64,000 bases of DNA from positions 20,889 through 84,888 of the forward strand of contig NZ_JARIEA010000044.1 of NCBI RefSeq assembly GCF_029267015.1. The letters are read 5' to 3'. The notes beneath the pieces are model-generated. The model was not told the origin of the DNA. It worked only from the letters and a program-made list of their open reading frames with translations, and searched no databases. The stretch is from Sporosarcina ureae (GTDB taxonomy: Bacteria; Bacillota; Bacilli; Bacillales_A; Planococcaceae). Position numbers and translations under genes: made by a program. This document shows positions 18,432 to 28,300 of the stretch, piece after piece. Numbering within the stretch: position 1 is the first letter of the stretch; each line of letters starts with the position of its first letter.

Positions 18432-20360
18432 TTATAGTTTTGATAATAAATGTGATTGAAGAGCTCTGACCGTGTCTAGTGTTGTTCGCAATTCATTCAA
18501 TTCCCATCTTCGCAGATCGCGCAAATCGATTTCCGTAGAAATTTTCTCTCCACGTAAATGTTTTTCCCATGACATAGTAATTCTAATACTTAAAGATATT
18601 TCATAAGCATGACGAACCTCTTCTGCAAAGTCTTTCGTGATTTTCTTCTTTTTCTGCAAAGCTGAAATAATCTCAAGTGGCGTTGCATTTATAATCCCAT
18701 TACTAACTCCTAAAATTTGCAAACAGTGATGAAGTGGAAATAGCGCATGTTTTTTAATATCAATAATATCTGCTTTACTGCGCCCTCTGAAAATATTCAA
18801 GAAGTTTTGTTGCAATTGTGGGATCGGCTTCTCTTTTTCTTGTTGCGCCATATAGTAAATAAAAGTGGCAGACTTCTTCAAAAGACCATGAACCATCGTG
18901 ATAAAACGTTCATTAACAGCAGATTCACCGTATAGGAAGCGGAATGATAGGAAGTTGTATCCGAGCAGTATTTGTTCAGGTGTAGATTGAAGAGCCCATT
19001 GACGAATACGTTCATGCCAAATCGCCATCGTTCCACGCCACTGCGTCTCGCTAGCCATCATAAATCCGATACATCTCGTATAACCTGCCTGCTCAAGATG
19101 AACCACAATTTCATTACCTAGAAGTTCAAAATATTTCTCGACATACTCAGATTCTTCCCTCGATACATCTTCGTAGACGAGAAAATGGTCTTGATCGGTC
19201 AGCATGAACTGCTCTCCACGTGCTCCACTTCCCATCTGGTACCAAGCAAACGGAACGGGTGGCATTCCTTTCCCTTGATCTTCAAGAGACTGTACAGCAA
19301 GCATGACGCAATGTTTCGCCAGTCGATCATAAAACTTCGTCACGATTTCCAATGTGTGAATAGTCGATATTTCATCTTGAATTAAATTAGATAGCACATC
19401 ATAAATCGCCGCTTTTACAACTGGCAAATTTTCGAAGGAAGCTTCTTCTATCGTTTTTAATATATTCATGGAATTACGATCACGTTTCGTCATCAATGTA
19501 GCGAACGTTACAATGCCTACAGGTTTACCTGCTTTTACAACTGGCAAATGCTTTATTCCATGTTTATAGAATTTAGTCAAAGCTTCATAATAATAATCGG
19601 TTACTCTTACCGTATGCGGCTTTTTCGTCATAATGTCTTTTGCTCGCAGTTCATTTGGCGAAGCGCCGTCTGCTATTACACGTTCAACAAGATCTTTTTC
19701 GGTTACGATTCCAATAAGTTTACCTGCCTGATCTGTAATAACAATTGAACTAATCGAGTTTTTAATCATTAATTCCGCAATTTCTTTTGTTTCTGCTTCC
19801 GCATGAATCGTTATAACCGGACTACTCATGAAATCTTGCACACGACGGACATACGGCTCACTCTCGCCATATTCGTCAGCCAAACGAACTTGCTCCCCTA
19901 AAGAGGTATATACATTCGCCAAGCGAATCGACATCTTGCGTAATACATAATCACGTACATTTTGATCGTCCATACGTTTTTTTATCACTTCATACGGAAC
20001 TTGCAGACAAATCGAGTCTTCTGCTACCACCATATCAATGTGATGCTTATCAAGCGGTCTCGCCATTTCCCCCAAGTAGTAAGCAAAATTGGAAAAGCCG
20101 ATGATTTCATCTTCCTGAATAAATTCTAACGTTACCGAACTGCCATCTTGTCCTTCTATTTGAACCTCTGCCGATCCTTTTAACACGATGAGCAATCCTT
20201 CTTGTGGTGTTTTGAAATAGTTGGATTTATCCGCTTCCTCATATATCTTTAATTTACAACCTAACAATAATTGATCGAATTCCTTTTCTGTTGTATCGAT
20301 AAATAAAGGATTCCTATGGACTTTATCATATAATTCACGATCTTTTACCGTCTTCAACAT
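18432..20360 (-). CDS. cNMP-binding / CBS / DUF294 nucleotidyltransferase-like protein
   Basis: A 642-residue multidomain regulator. A cyclic-nucleotide-binding fold covers about residues 15-130, a tandem CBS pair about 170-290 (MSSPVITIHAEAETKEIAEL and IMTKKPHTVRVTD), then the DUF294 nucleotidyltransferase-like domain with GSGARGEQFMLTDQDHFLV near 380, and DUF294_C to the end. The GS and DxD-type residues of the nucleotidyltransferase fold are kept, so protein or nucleotide modification is possible, as in GlnD-like folds. CAGGAGG precedes the ATG. It lies between the exonuclease and the symporter operon. Confidence 0.88.
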   Translation of the reverse strand: MLKTVKDRELYDKVHRNPLFIDTTEKEFDQLLLGCKLKIYEEADKSNYFKTPQEGLLIVLKGSAEVQIEGQDGSSVTLEFIQEDEIIGFSNFAYYLGEMARPLDKHHIDMVVAEDSICLQVPYEVIKKRMDDQNVRDYVLRKMSIRLANVYTSLGEQVRLADEYGESEPYVRRVQDFMSSPVITIHAEAETKEIAELMIKNSISSIVITDQAGKLIGIVTEKDLVERVIADGASPNELRAKDIMTKKPHTVRVTDYYYEALTKFYKHGIKHLPVVKAGKPVGIVTFATLMTKRDRNSMNILKTIEEASFENLPVVKAAIYDVLSNLIQDEISTIHTLEIVTKFYDRLAKHCVMLAVQSLEDQGKGMPPVPFAWYQMGSGARGEQFMLTDQDHFLVYEDVSREESEYVEKYFELLGNEIVVHLEQAGYTRCIGFMMASETQWRGTMAIWHERIRQWALQSTPEQILLGYNFLSFRFLYGESAVNERFITMVHGLLKKSATFIYYMAQQEKEKPIPQLQQNFLNIFRGRSKADIIDIKKHALFPLHHCLQILGVSNGIINATPLEIISALQKKKKITKDFAEEVRHAYEISLSIRITMSWEKHLRGEKISTEIDLRDLRRWELNELRTTLDTVRALQSHLLSKL

Positions 20361-20477
20361 TTCAAAACCTCCTGTTCATGTATACCTTAACAAAGCGCTC
20401 ACTTCATATTATTCGAAGATAGATGTCAACAGTACCGTTATATTTAGGTTAAACAATATTCCAGCCAGGAAAATCGA

Positions 20478-20526
20478 TAAAAAAAACGGTCTCTTCTTCT
20501 GACATACTGACAGAAGAGGAGACCGT
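20478..20526 (-). terminator. terminator of the symporter operon
   Basis: Arms at 20486-20501 and 20511-20526 (ACGGTCTCTTCTTCTG and its near-perfect complement), then eight T on the minus strand, 23 bases past the symporter stop. Confidence 0.92.
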
Positions 20527-20548
20527 TAGTTGTAAATCTAGCTAGTTA

Positions 20549-22096
20549 TTATAAATCAAGCTCTTTGTATCCAGTTTCTGCTTTGAAACGAACTTCTGCA
20601 TAAGAAACTTCGTCTTTTTCATGACGCTTAGAACTAACAACTGTACCGATCCATGCAGCAAGGAAACCTGCTGGTACGGAAACAATAGCCGGGTTAGCAT
20701 AAGGGAAGATTGGATTACCAGTAATAAGTGTCATTCCTTCAACTGGGTTCATTACAGATGGGCTGACCGCAACAAGAACTAGCGCTACGATAAGACCTGT
20801 TAACATCGATGCTACAGCACCTGTTGTGTTAAATTTCTTCCAATAGATTGTTAATAGAATTGTTGGTACGTTTGCCGATGCAGCAACACAGAATGCCAGT
20901 GATACTAAGAACGCAACGTTCAACTTTTCAGAACCTAATGCAAGAAGGATTGAGAATACTCCGATTGCAATTGAAGCCCAACGAGCTGCAGCAACCTGTT
21001 GTTTCTCAGTTACATTACCATTTTTGAAGATTTGTCCATAAATATCGTGAGCGATTGCAGAAGCACCTGAAAGTACAAGTCCTGCAACAACTGCCAGGAT
21101 TGTAGCAAATGCAACAGCAGCTACGAATGACTCAAGGGCATCTCCACCAAGAACTCCAGCGAGCATTGGTGCTGCCATGTTTCCTGCGGCGTTTTCTGCG
21201 ATGATTGCGTCCGCTCCAACGAATTTAGCTGCGCCAAATCCAAGGAAGATCGTCAATACATAGAAGATACCAATAATCCATACAGAATAAATTACGGAAG
21301 AACGTGCTGTTTTCGCATCTTTAACTGTGAAGAAACGCATTAAGATGTGTGGAAGACCAGCAGTACCTAAAACTAGTGCGATCAATACAGAGATAAGACC
21401 GATTGTGTCTTTATAAACAACCCCTGAGTGAAGGAATGCTTCACCATGCGGAGTAGCAGTTTTCATTGTCTCGAACATACCGATGAAGTTAAAGTTAAAT
21501 TTCATAAGTACTAAGAAGGAGATAATAATTGTACCCAACATCAAAAGAATAGCCTTAACGATTTGTACCCAGCTTGTTGCAGTCATTCCACCGAATAGAA
21601 CGTAGATCAACATCATTGTTCCAACGATTAGAACCGCAATCCAATACTCGATACCGAATAATAATTTAATAAGAGCACCCGCACCAACTAATTGTGCAAG
21701 CATGTAGAACATTACGATTGTAATTGTGTTCAATGCTGCTGCTCCACGCACTTTCTTAGCGCCGAAACGAGCACCGATCATATCTGCCATCGTAAACTTA
21801 CCTAAGTTACGTAGTGGCTCAGCAATTAGGAATAGAACAACTAGATATGCTGTTAACCAACCAATACTGTAATAGAAACCATCAAATCCGTTAAGTGAAA
21901 TCGCACCTGCGATACCTAGGAATGATGCTGCTGATAAATAGTCACCAGCGATAGCCATACCGTTTTGCCAACCTGTTAATGAACCACCGGCAGTATAGAA
22001 ATCACTTGCCGTAGTTGTTTGCTTTGCCGCCCAATATGTAATGTAGAGCGTCAACGCGATTACCGCGAAGAATATAGCATAGGAAATCCAACTCAT
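20549..22096 (-). CDS. sodium/solute symporter, acetate permease (ActP/YwcA)-like
   Basis: A 515-residue SSS-family membrane transporter with about 13 hydrophobic segments, the family block TASDFYTAGGSLTGWQNG near residue 30, and AIAGDYLSAASFLG. I start at MSWISYAIFF, eight bases after GGGGG; a GTG two codons upstream is also possible. The DUF485 gene lies 13 bases upstream, the same pair as yjcH-actP in E. coli and ywcB-ywcA in B. subtilis. Acetate or another short carboxylate driven by sodium is the likely substrate. A cre-type site lies before the operon. Confidence 0.85.
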   Translation of the reverse strand: MSWISYAIFFAVIALTLYITYWAAKQTTTASDFYTAGGSLTGWQNGMAIAGDYLSAASFLGIAGAISLNGFDGFYYSIGWLTAYLVVLFLIAEPLRNLGKFTMADMIGARFGAKKVRGAAALNTITIVMFYMLAQLVGAGALIKLLFGIEYWIAVLIVGTMMLIYVLFGGMTATSWVQIVKAILLMLGTIIISFLVLMKFNFNFIGMFETMKTATPHGEAFLHSGVVYKDTIGLISVLIALVLGTAGLPHILMRFFTVKDAKTARSSVIYSVWIIGIFYVLTIFLGFGAAKFVGADAIIAENAAGNMAAPMLAGVLGGDALESFVAAVAFATILAVVAGLVLSGASAIAHDIYGQIFKNGNVTEKQQVAAARWASIAIGVFSILLALGSEKLNVAFLVSLAFCVAASANVPTILLTIYWKKFNTTGAVASMLTGLIVALVLVAVSPSVMNPVEGMTLITGNPIFPYANPAIVSVPAGFLAAWIGTVVSSKRHEKDEVSYAEVRFKAETGYKELDL

Positions 22097-22109
22097 GAAC
22101 ACAACCCCC

Positions 22110-22436
22110 TTATTTTAGAACGTTTTTCTCTATAATTTTGTCTACTTCAATATCAAAGTGTTTTGCTTTATTCATGTATATGGATGTGAACACCCACACC
22201 ATAATGAACATCGAGAATGCATAGATCCAAGTCCATGTCATTGCGCCAATTGCTGGTGTTTCAAGAATTTTTGTATAACCTGTTAAGAGTGGAAGAATAA
22301 AGTACGCTGCGAAGAAGAAAATAACAAAAGGTGTGGAGAAGCTCTTCTTTCTTTTAACAAGACCTTTAAAGTCTTCAGTTTGAACGAGTTTTTCATAGTC
22401 TAATGTGGATTTACCACGCGAAACTTGATTAGTCAT
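22110..22436 (-). CDS. DUF485 family membrane protein, symporter partner
   Basis: A 108-residue protein with two transmembrane segments (FVIFFFAAYFILPLLTGY and WTWIYAFSMFIMVWVFT), typical of the YjcH/DUF485 family that accompanies acetate-type symporters. GGGGATTAA precedes the ATG. The N-terminal half is hydrophilic and carries a basic VKRKKSF stretch. Its role is unknown; the fixed pairing suggests it assists the symporter. First gene of the two-gene operon. Confidence 0.85.
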   Translation of the reverse strand: MTNQVSRGKSTLDYEKLVQTEDFKGLVKRKKSFSTPFVIFFFAAYFILPLLTGYTKILETPAIGAMTWTWIYAFSMFIMVWVFTSIYMNKAKHFDIEVDKIIEKNVLK

Positions 22437-22498
22437 TAGTTAATCCCCTTTCTATTTTATATAAATTAGCAAATTGGTTCTTATTCCCCTCCTTTTAT

Positions 22499-22512
22499 TG
22501 AAAACGCTTTCA
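22499..22512. promoter_or_regulatory. cre site (CcpA operator) upstream of the symporter operon
   Basis: TGAAAACGCTTTCA fits the cre consensus TGWNANCGNTNWCA at every fixed position. It lies 63 bases before the DUF485 start codon, a common place for CcpA control, so catabolite control of acetate-type uptake is likely. Confidence 0.8.
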
Positions 22513-22791
22513 TCCCTGAGCCAAATAGACAATATGTTACAGTGGATGTAATTGTTCATTTGTTATAGTACACATGTAAACAATAACAAAATTCTGCTAG
22601 TTTTGCAATACCCTTTTTTGAAGATTTGTAAAATTTAATCTACTAAGCTAACGCAAAACCCACATAGACATAAATCTATCAAATACAGGCAGAAACTACA
22701 AGAACTATTTAAAATTATTTCATTTGAACCTTTAAAAATAATCAAAATTCATTATTGGAATTTCCATTTATTTTTGCAAGTTTTGAATAAT

Positions 22792-22807
22792 ACTGTTAAA
22801 CAACAGT
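22792..22807. promoter_or_regulatory. palindrome upstream of the GntR gene
   Basis: A perfect inverted repeat ACTGTT-AAAC-AACAGT about 85 bases before the GntR start codon. It could be an autoregulatory operator; only the symmetry supports this. Confidence 0.35.
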
Positions 22808-22892
22808 GAAAAGATGTAGTATATTGTATATCGGCTGTTAGTGCAATTCGACTTATGTAAAGACAACTTTTATAGAAAGATGGTGTGATATA

Positions 22893-23552
22893 ATGCCTAT
22901 CCCTACTAATCATGCACAACCTGTACGTAAAACCGCTAAGGAAAATGCGTTTAGTCAATTACAGAAGTGGATTATCGACGGAACACTCCAACCTGGAGAA
23001 AAGCTAAATGACGTAGAATTAGCAGAAGCACTCGGAGTGAGTCGTACGCCTATACGTGAGTCACTTCAATTATTGGAAGTACAAGGATTCGTTCAGATGT
23101 TCCCCGGTAAAGCTACGCAAGTAACCGATGTAGATCGTGAATCTATTTCTGATTTACTCCCCCCACTTGCTGCACTACAGGCACTCTCAGCTGAACTTTC
23201 CATACCTAATCTAACTGACAGTGTGATCAAGAAATTACGTGACACGAATAAGAAATTTGCGCTAGCAGTTGAAAAGGAAGACTATTTCCAAGCTCTGAAA
23301 ATTGATGAAAAGTTTCACCAAATCATTGTCGACACAGCTAATAACCCATATATTTCTTCTTTGCTTGTCTCCCTGCAAGCTCATGTGCGCAGACTTTTCT
23401 TCCATAATTCCATTATATTGACGGAGAAATCGATTGCAGAACATGAACAAATTATAGATTTGATGAGCAAGCGTGACGGTGAGCAAGTTACAACTGTTAT
23501 GCGAGAAAATTGGTTACGAGCCATCGAGGAGTTTCACTCTATAAAAGAATGA
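22893..23552 (+). CDS. GntR/FadR-family transcriptional regulator
   Basis: A 219-residue regulator with a winged helix-turn-helix at residues 15-80 (DVELAEALGVSRTPIRESLQ) and an all-helical FCD-type ligand domain afterwards. The FCD metal-binding residues seem partly kept (DEKFHQIIV near 131 and an EHEQII block near 180). It is divergent from the symporter operon, which makes that operon a candidate target. The ligand is unknown; relatives sense organic acids. Followed by a strong terminator. Confidence 0.88.
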   Translation: MPIPTNHAQPVRKTAKENAFSQLQKWIIDGTLQPGEKLNDVELAEALGVSRTPIRESLQLLEVQGFVQMFPGKATQVTDVDRESISDLLPPLAALQALSAELSIPNLTDSVIKKLRDTNKKFALAVEKEDYFQALKIDEKFHQIIVDTANNPYISSLLVSLQAHVRRLFFHNSIILTEKSIAEHEQIIDLMSKRDGEQVTTVMRENWLRAIEEFHSIKE

Positions 23553-23568
23553 ACTCAGAAATAGACGT

Positions 23569-23605
23569 GAAAACAGGATCCAATATATCGGATCCTGTTT
23601 TTCTT
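23569..23605. terminator. bidirectional terminator between the GntR gene and brnQ
   Basis: Perfect 13-bp arms GAAAACAGGATCC and GGATCCTGTTTTC around an eight-base loop, T-rich on both exits. Confidence 0.9.
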
Positions 23606-24988
23606 TTATATTTTATTACTATTCGGACCCGGTTCGATATTCACTGCTTCTTTATTGGATAATGCTACAGCTAAAGCTGTGATTACCGTCACAATCAGTA
23701 CAGGAACTAACCAGCCGATGCCTTGCGCGTAGTATGGAATGTATGCTGTATATATGTCATCTACAGTGACAAGCCAGTTCGGCATATTCTTTTCTACCAG
23801 AGTGTAAAATTTCACGAGCGCTTCAACAAAGCTTATTAGGAACGCCATGATCGTCGCCGTTCGATATACTAAGCTAGATTGACGGAATAAGGGACCGGTG
23901 AACGTCAATATGATTAGTACCATCGCCAGAGGATAGAGTAATACAAGTACCGGAATAGAATAATTAATAATATTTGCTAGACCAAAGTTTGCTACAACCA
24001 AGCAGAATGTCGAAAAGAACACTACAAATAATTTATAGCTGATTTTAGGGATAATCGCATGAAAATACTCTCCACATGCTGTAAGTAGGCCAATTGCGGT
24101 TGTCAGGCACGCTAACATAATCACTACGCCCAGTAACAATAGACCTGTCGTACCAAATAAGTGTGAGGCAGTCTCACTTAAAACAGATCCTCCACCATCA
24201 AGATAACCAAATAAATCAACTGAAGTAGTACCCAGATACGCAATACCTAAATATATTATGGCTAAAAATCCAGAGGCTACAAGTCCAGTTTTAGCAGTAG
24301 AAGCCAATATCTGCTTTTTACTAGTAATCCCCATCGCATGCAATGCATTTATGACAATAATTCCGAAAACGAGTGAAGCCAATGCATCCATCGTATTGTA
24401 CCCTTCAAGGAAACCAGTAAAGAACGGCGTTTCATTGTATGGAGCTTGTGAAACTTGTGCACTTCCCATTGGATTTAGAAGAGTCATACCAATTAAACCA
24501 ATCAATAAAATAATGATAAGCGGAGACAAATACTTACCCACTCGATCAACGATTTTGGCAGGGTTTAATGATAACCACATGCTGATTCCAAAGAATGCCA
24601 ATGTAAATAGGAAACGGGCAAGATCAATAGAAAAGCCATTCAAAAATGGAGCGACCCCAATGTCAAATGCTACAGCTCCTGTACGAGGTGCAGCAAAAAA
24701 AGGGCCAATTGTTAAGTAAAGTATCGCTGTAAATACAACAGCATATACCGGGTGAATTCGACTTGCCAAGTCTTGTAAATCTTTCTTGCCAGAGAAACCG
24801 ATAGCCAATATACCTAAAAAGGGTAAACCAACTCCGGTGAATAAAAAGCCAAGCATTGCTTTCCACGTTTGATCTCCAGCAAGCTGTCCAAGCTCTGCCG
24901 GGAAAATTAGATTACCTGCTCCAAAAAATAATGCGAATAGCATAACACCAATAACTAAGCTAGATGAAAACGATAATTTTTTCTCCAT
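23606..24988 (-). CDS. brnQ: branched-chain amino acid/cation symporter BrnQ
   Basis: A 460-residue membrane protein of the LIVCS family, with about 12 hydrophobic segments and the family start FALFFGAGNLIFPAELG. It imports leucine, isoleucine and valine with sodium or protons. I start at MEKKLSFSSS, with GGGAGGATT upstream; the frame stays open 18 codons earlier without a site. Single-gene unit. No T-box, CodY-type or other leader element could be recognised in the upstream gap. Confidence 0.93.
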   Translation of the reverse strand: MEKKLSFSSSLVIGVMLFALFFGAGNLIFPAELGQLAGDQTWKAMLGFLFTGVGLPFLGILAIGFSGKKDLQDLASRIHPVYAVVFTAILYLTIGPFFAAPRTGAVAFDIGVAPFLNGFSIDLARFLFTLAFFGISMWLSLNPAKIVDRVGKYLSPLIIILLIGLIGMTLLNPMGSAQVSQAPYNETPFFTGFLEGYNTMDALASLVFGIIVINALHAMGITSKKQILASTAKTGLVASGFLAIIYLGIAYLGTTSVDLFGYLDGGGSVLSETASHLFGTTGLLLLGVVIMLACLTTAIGLLTACGEYFHAIIPKISYKLFVVFFSTFCLVVANFGLANIINYSIPVLVLLYPLAMVLIILTFTGPLFRQSSLVYRTATIMAFLISFVEALVKFYTLVEKNMPNWLVTVDDIYTAYIPYYAQGIGWLVPVLIVTVITALAVALSNKEAVNIEPGPNSNKI

Positions 24989-25166
24989 ATGTTTCAAAAT
25001 CCTCCCAAAAACAACAGCACTTATTTGTATGCAATATATCACGTTCCCTCATATTACTCTTCCCTATTTAGAAAATCAACAGCCAACTAAATCATTTAAC
25101 TTTTGCATTTATTGCCAACTTACTGACTATTGTCTTTTTCTATATTATGTTATTCTCAAAATAGAA

Positions 25167-25198
25167 AAAACTGAACTTTTTTAAAGATCAGTTTAAAG
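25167..25198 (-). terminator. possible terminator of the sbcDC operon
   Basis: Arms AAACTGA and TCAGTTT are followed on the minus strand by T6, about 135 bases past the sbcC stop. The short stem makes it a moderate call. Confidence 0.55.
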
Positions 25199-25249
25199 TA
25201 AAATATGAGATATTAATTAATAGTGGTTAAGATCTTGCGTTAAAAATGT

Positions 25250-25280
25250 AGGAGAGCGTCCGCTTGGAACCTCGTTCAGC
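25250..25280. repeat. fragment of the dispersed palindromic repeat
   Basis: AGGAGAGCGTCCGCTTGGAA matches the right part of the full copy (AGGAAAGCGTCCGCCTGGAA) with two differences; the rest of the element is lost. Confidence 0.6.
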
Positions 25281-25329
25281 GATACCTTCTCCTTATTCAC
25301 CCCCGATATATAAACTGAAAACCACAACA

Positions 25330-28300
25330 TCAATTCAACACGAATTTCGTCTGACTGTATCCCTCTTTCAACTTAGTTACTTGCAACGTAGCAGGGATAG
25401 CCTCTTTCATCTCATCGATATGTGAAATGACACCAATCATTCTGCCTGACTGTTGAAGAGCAATTAGCGTATCAATAGCTTTCTGAATAGCTTCTTCATC
25501 CAAGGCTCCAAAACCTTCATCGATAAACATTGTTTCCATGCGAACGGCACCTTGGAAGCTTTGAATGACATCCGCCATCCCTAGTGCCAAACATAGAGAG
25601 GCGTTGAACTTCTCTCCACCTGATAACGTCTTGACGTCTCGGGTCTGTCCTGTATACGCATCATGGACATCTATGCCTAAACCACTTTGCTTTCCTCTAG
25701 TTTCTTGACGATCACTACGTACTAATTCATACTGTCCGTTCGATAAATCACGCAAGCGAATATTGGCTGCTTGAATGATACGTTCTAAATACTCGATTTG
25801 AATATAACGTTCAAATGATATTTTCAATTGGTTTTGACCACGAACTATATCGTATAAATTTGCAATCTTTCCGTAGGTCTTTTCAAGTTCGGCTTCTTTT
25901 GATTTGCTTGTTTCTAATTCTTTGTGCAGATCTTGTGCGGCCTGTTGCCAAGCTTTTGATTGATTATACAGGGCAAACGCTTCTTCATATTGTATTTTCA
26001 GCGCTTCTACCTGATTCTCCATAATCGCCATGTCCATCGGTTGTTTGCCCTCTACAGACTTCTTGAGTTCTGCTACGGTTGATTTCAACGTGTGAAGCGT
26101 TTGTGCGAATGTTTGAAGTTGTTGCTGGATAGCCTGGCGTTTTTGTGTCGGCAGTTTTACTTGTAAATAATTTTCTTCTGAAGTAAATCCTTCTTCTTTT
26201 AGACGTTGAGTAAATGAAACTATACTCTGATCCAACTTTTCTTTCATATCTGCAAGTGACTTCTTCTCTAGATCTTCTCGAGATTCCCATTTTGTTTTTT
26301 CTGTTGTAACATCTTGTAATCTCTGTTGAATAGATTTCCAAGCATTTTCAAGTTGTAGATTTGTTGCTTCTTTAGATTGAATTTGTTTTTGCAACGCGGA
26401 TAGCTCTTGTAGGTTTTCCGGAACAGTTGCAAGCACGTGTTCATACAGTGCTTGTTTCGTTTCAAGTTCTCCTTTTGATTCGTTACGTTGCTGCTCTAAT
26501 CTTTTTATTTCTGTAGCAAGCTTTTCCATCGCTAGTTCTGATTGACTTTGTTGTTCTTTTCTTTTTTTCAGTAATTCTCGTTTACTTCTAAGCACGGACA
26601 CCTTTTCCGTCAACTCATTTTGTTCTTTTTGATAATCATGACTTAAATCTACTTGTTGTTCATGTAGTTCAGCCTCACTTGCCTCAATACGCTGTTGTAC
26701 TTGCTGTAATTCAGCTTGTTTAAGAAGGAAAGTCTGTTCTTTATGCGTCAACTCAAGTTTCGCTGTGTCTAACTGTTGCTTGGATACAAGCTCTCCTTCC
26801 GACTCTCCTGCCTTTTTAGGGTGCTCGATACTACCGCAAACAGGACAAGATTCTCCGTCATGCAGTGCAGCAGCGAGGATTGCCGCTTGATTGCCAATCC
26901 AATGATTCTCAAGCGCTTGGTAGACTTCTGTGTACTGCTTTACTTGTTGCTCGGCTATTTTATACTGGACTTCGAGCTCTTTTTTAGTTGCTAGTTGTTG
27001 CCCATGAGATAGTACTTGCTTCGCGATGGCTTTAGTATTTGCAAGTTCCTCTAGCAACTGTTCATATTGATCTAATGAAGTTTCTAATTCTTTTATTTCG
27101 TTTTTTTGAACATTCATCATTTCTTTTTGCTGATCATACGCTTGTTTATTTCCTAGTAAGGACTCTTCTACTTCCTTGACGTTTTTCTTGAGTGACTCTA
27201 GCACTTGTCGTTGCGTAGCGAGACCCGACACTGTTGGAAGAAGCTGATTCAACGTTAGTAACTCTTCTTTTATTTCATTTCTTTCAGGTTCTTTAGCTAG
27301 TTCTTGTTCAAAAGATGCCTGTGTTGACACGAACTTTTCCTCTATAGCGGCGAGGGCTGTCACAGCTTCAGAGTAGCTTTGATCTTTTTTCTGCCATTCC
27401 GCTTGATTCGTCTTCACGAGTTGTTCTACATCTTCTAATCTTGCCGCCTGTTCCGCTTGTTGCAGCTGTTGTTCCAGTATTTTCATCTCTTGTTCTTTCG
27501 CTTGCAAACTACCTAGTTCATTTTGACGTTGTTGTAATTTCGTAAATTGTTCATTGATTACACGCGCTTCATGTAGTTGCTTTTGTTTTTCATTATGGAC
27601 GCTATAGAGTCTAGTATATTCTTTATGCGTTTCGCTAGATTGCGTTTCATGGTGAGTATGTTCTTGTTGAAGACCTGACACGAGTTGATGGTAGTTTGGA
27701 TACTCCGACTGTAATTCAGTAAACAATAACGAGTCACGTTCAGGTAACTTTGCCGGTATTTGATGAAGAATCGCATCACTCATTTGCTTTTCACGTAGAA
27801 ATTCCGCGTTCGCTTCTTCTTTTTTCACTTTTAACCGTTCAACAATCTTTTGATACGGTTCAGTTTTAAAGATTTTGCGCATGATCGCTTCCTTATTGCC
27901 TGTATCGGAAGTTAGGAATTTACGGAATTCACCTTGAGGCAGCATCATAATTTGGCTGAACTGCGCATGCGTAAAACCTAATAATTGTTCAATCTTGTCA
28001 TTTACTTCGGTAACTATTTGACGATCTACTGCTGGAATGAATTGCTCCTCTTTTTCTTCGAATAACTCACAGCGTCCAAGTGTATCCGATTTATTGCCTT
28101 TCTTTCGGTAAGGAATCTGGCGCACAACTCGAAACCTTCGCTTGTGAATATCAAACGTTAATTCAACTGTCGTTTGGACGTCATCCTCAGCAAACTGACT
28201 GCGCAATGCTTTTGTATCTGTACGATCTTCACCACTTGCCTGTCCATATAACGCAAAACAAATACCGTCGAAGATAGTGGTTTTTCCTGCACCCGTCTTT

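Larger units (their letters stand above)
22437..22892. other. 456-base divergent gap between the DUF485 and GntR genes
   Basis: AT-rich spacer containing the cre-type site at 22499-22512 and the palindrome at 22792-22807. No small gene with a binding site was seen. Promoter boxes could not be assigned with confidence on either strand. Confidence 0.6.
24989..25329. other. 341-base gap between brnQ and sbcC
   Basis: Very AT-rich. Holds the presumed sbcDC terminator at 25167-25198 and a fragment of the dispersed palindromic repeat at 25250-25280. No gene seen. Confidence 0.6.

Noticed and set aside
24258..24719. A 153-codon frame antisense to brnQ
   Set aside because: Long only because it mirrors a membrane protein gene; no start signal and no recognisable domain.
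24989..25329. T-box or riboswitch for brnQ
   Set aside because: No T-box core (GGGTGGNACCGCG) or other known aptamer was found in the gap.
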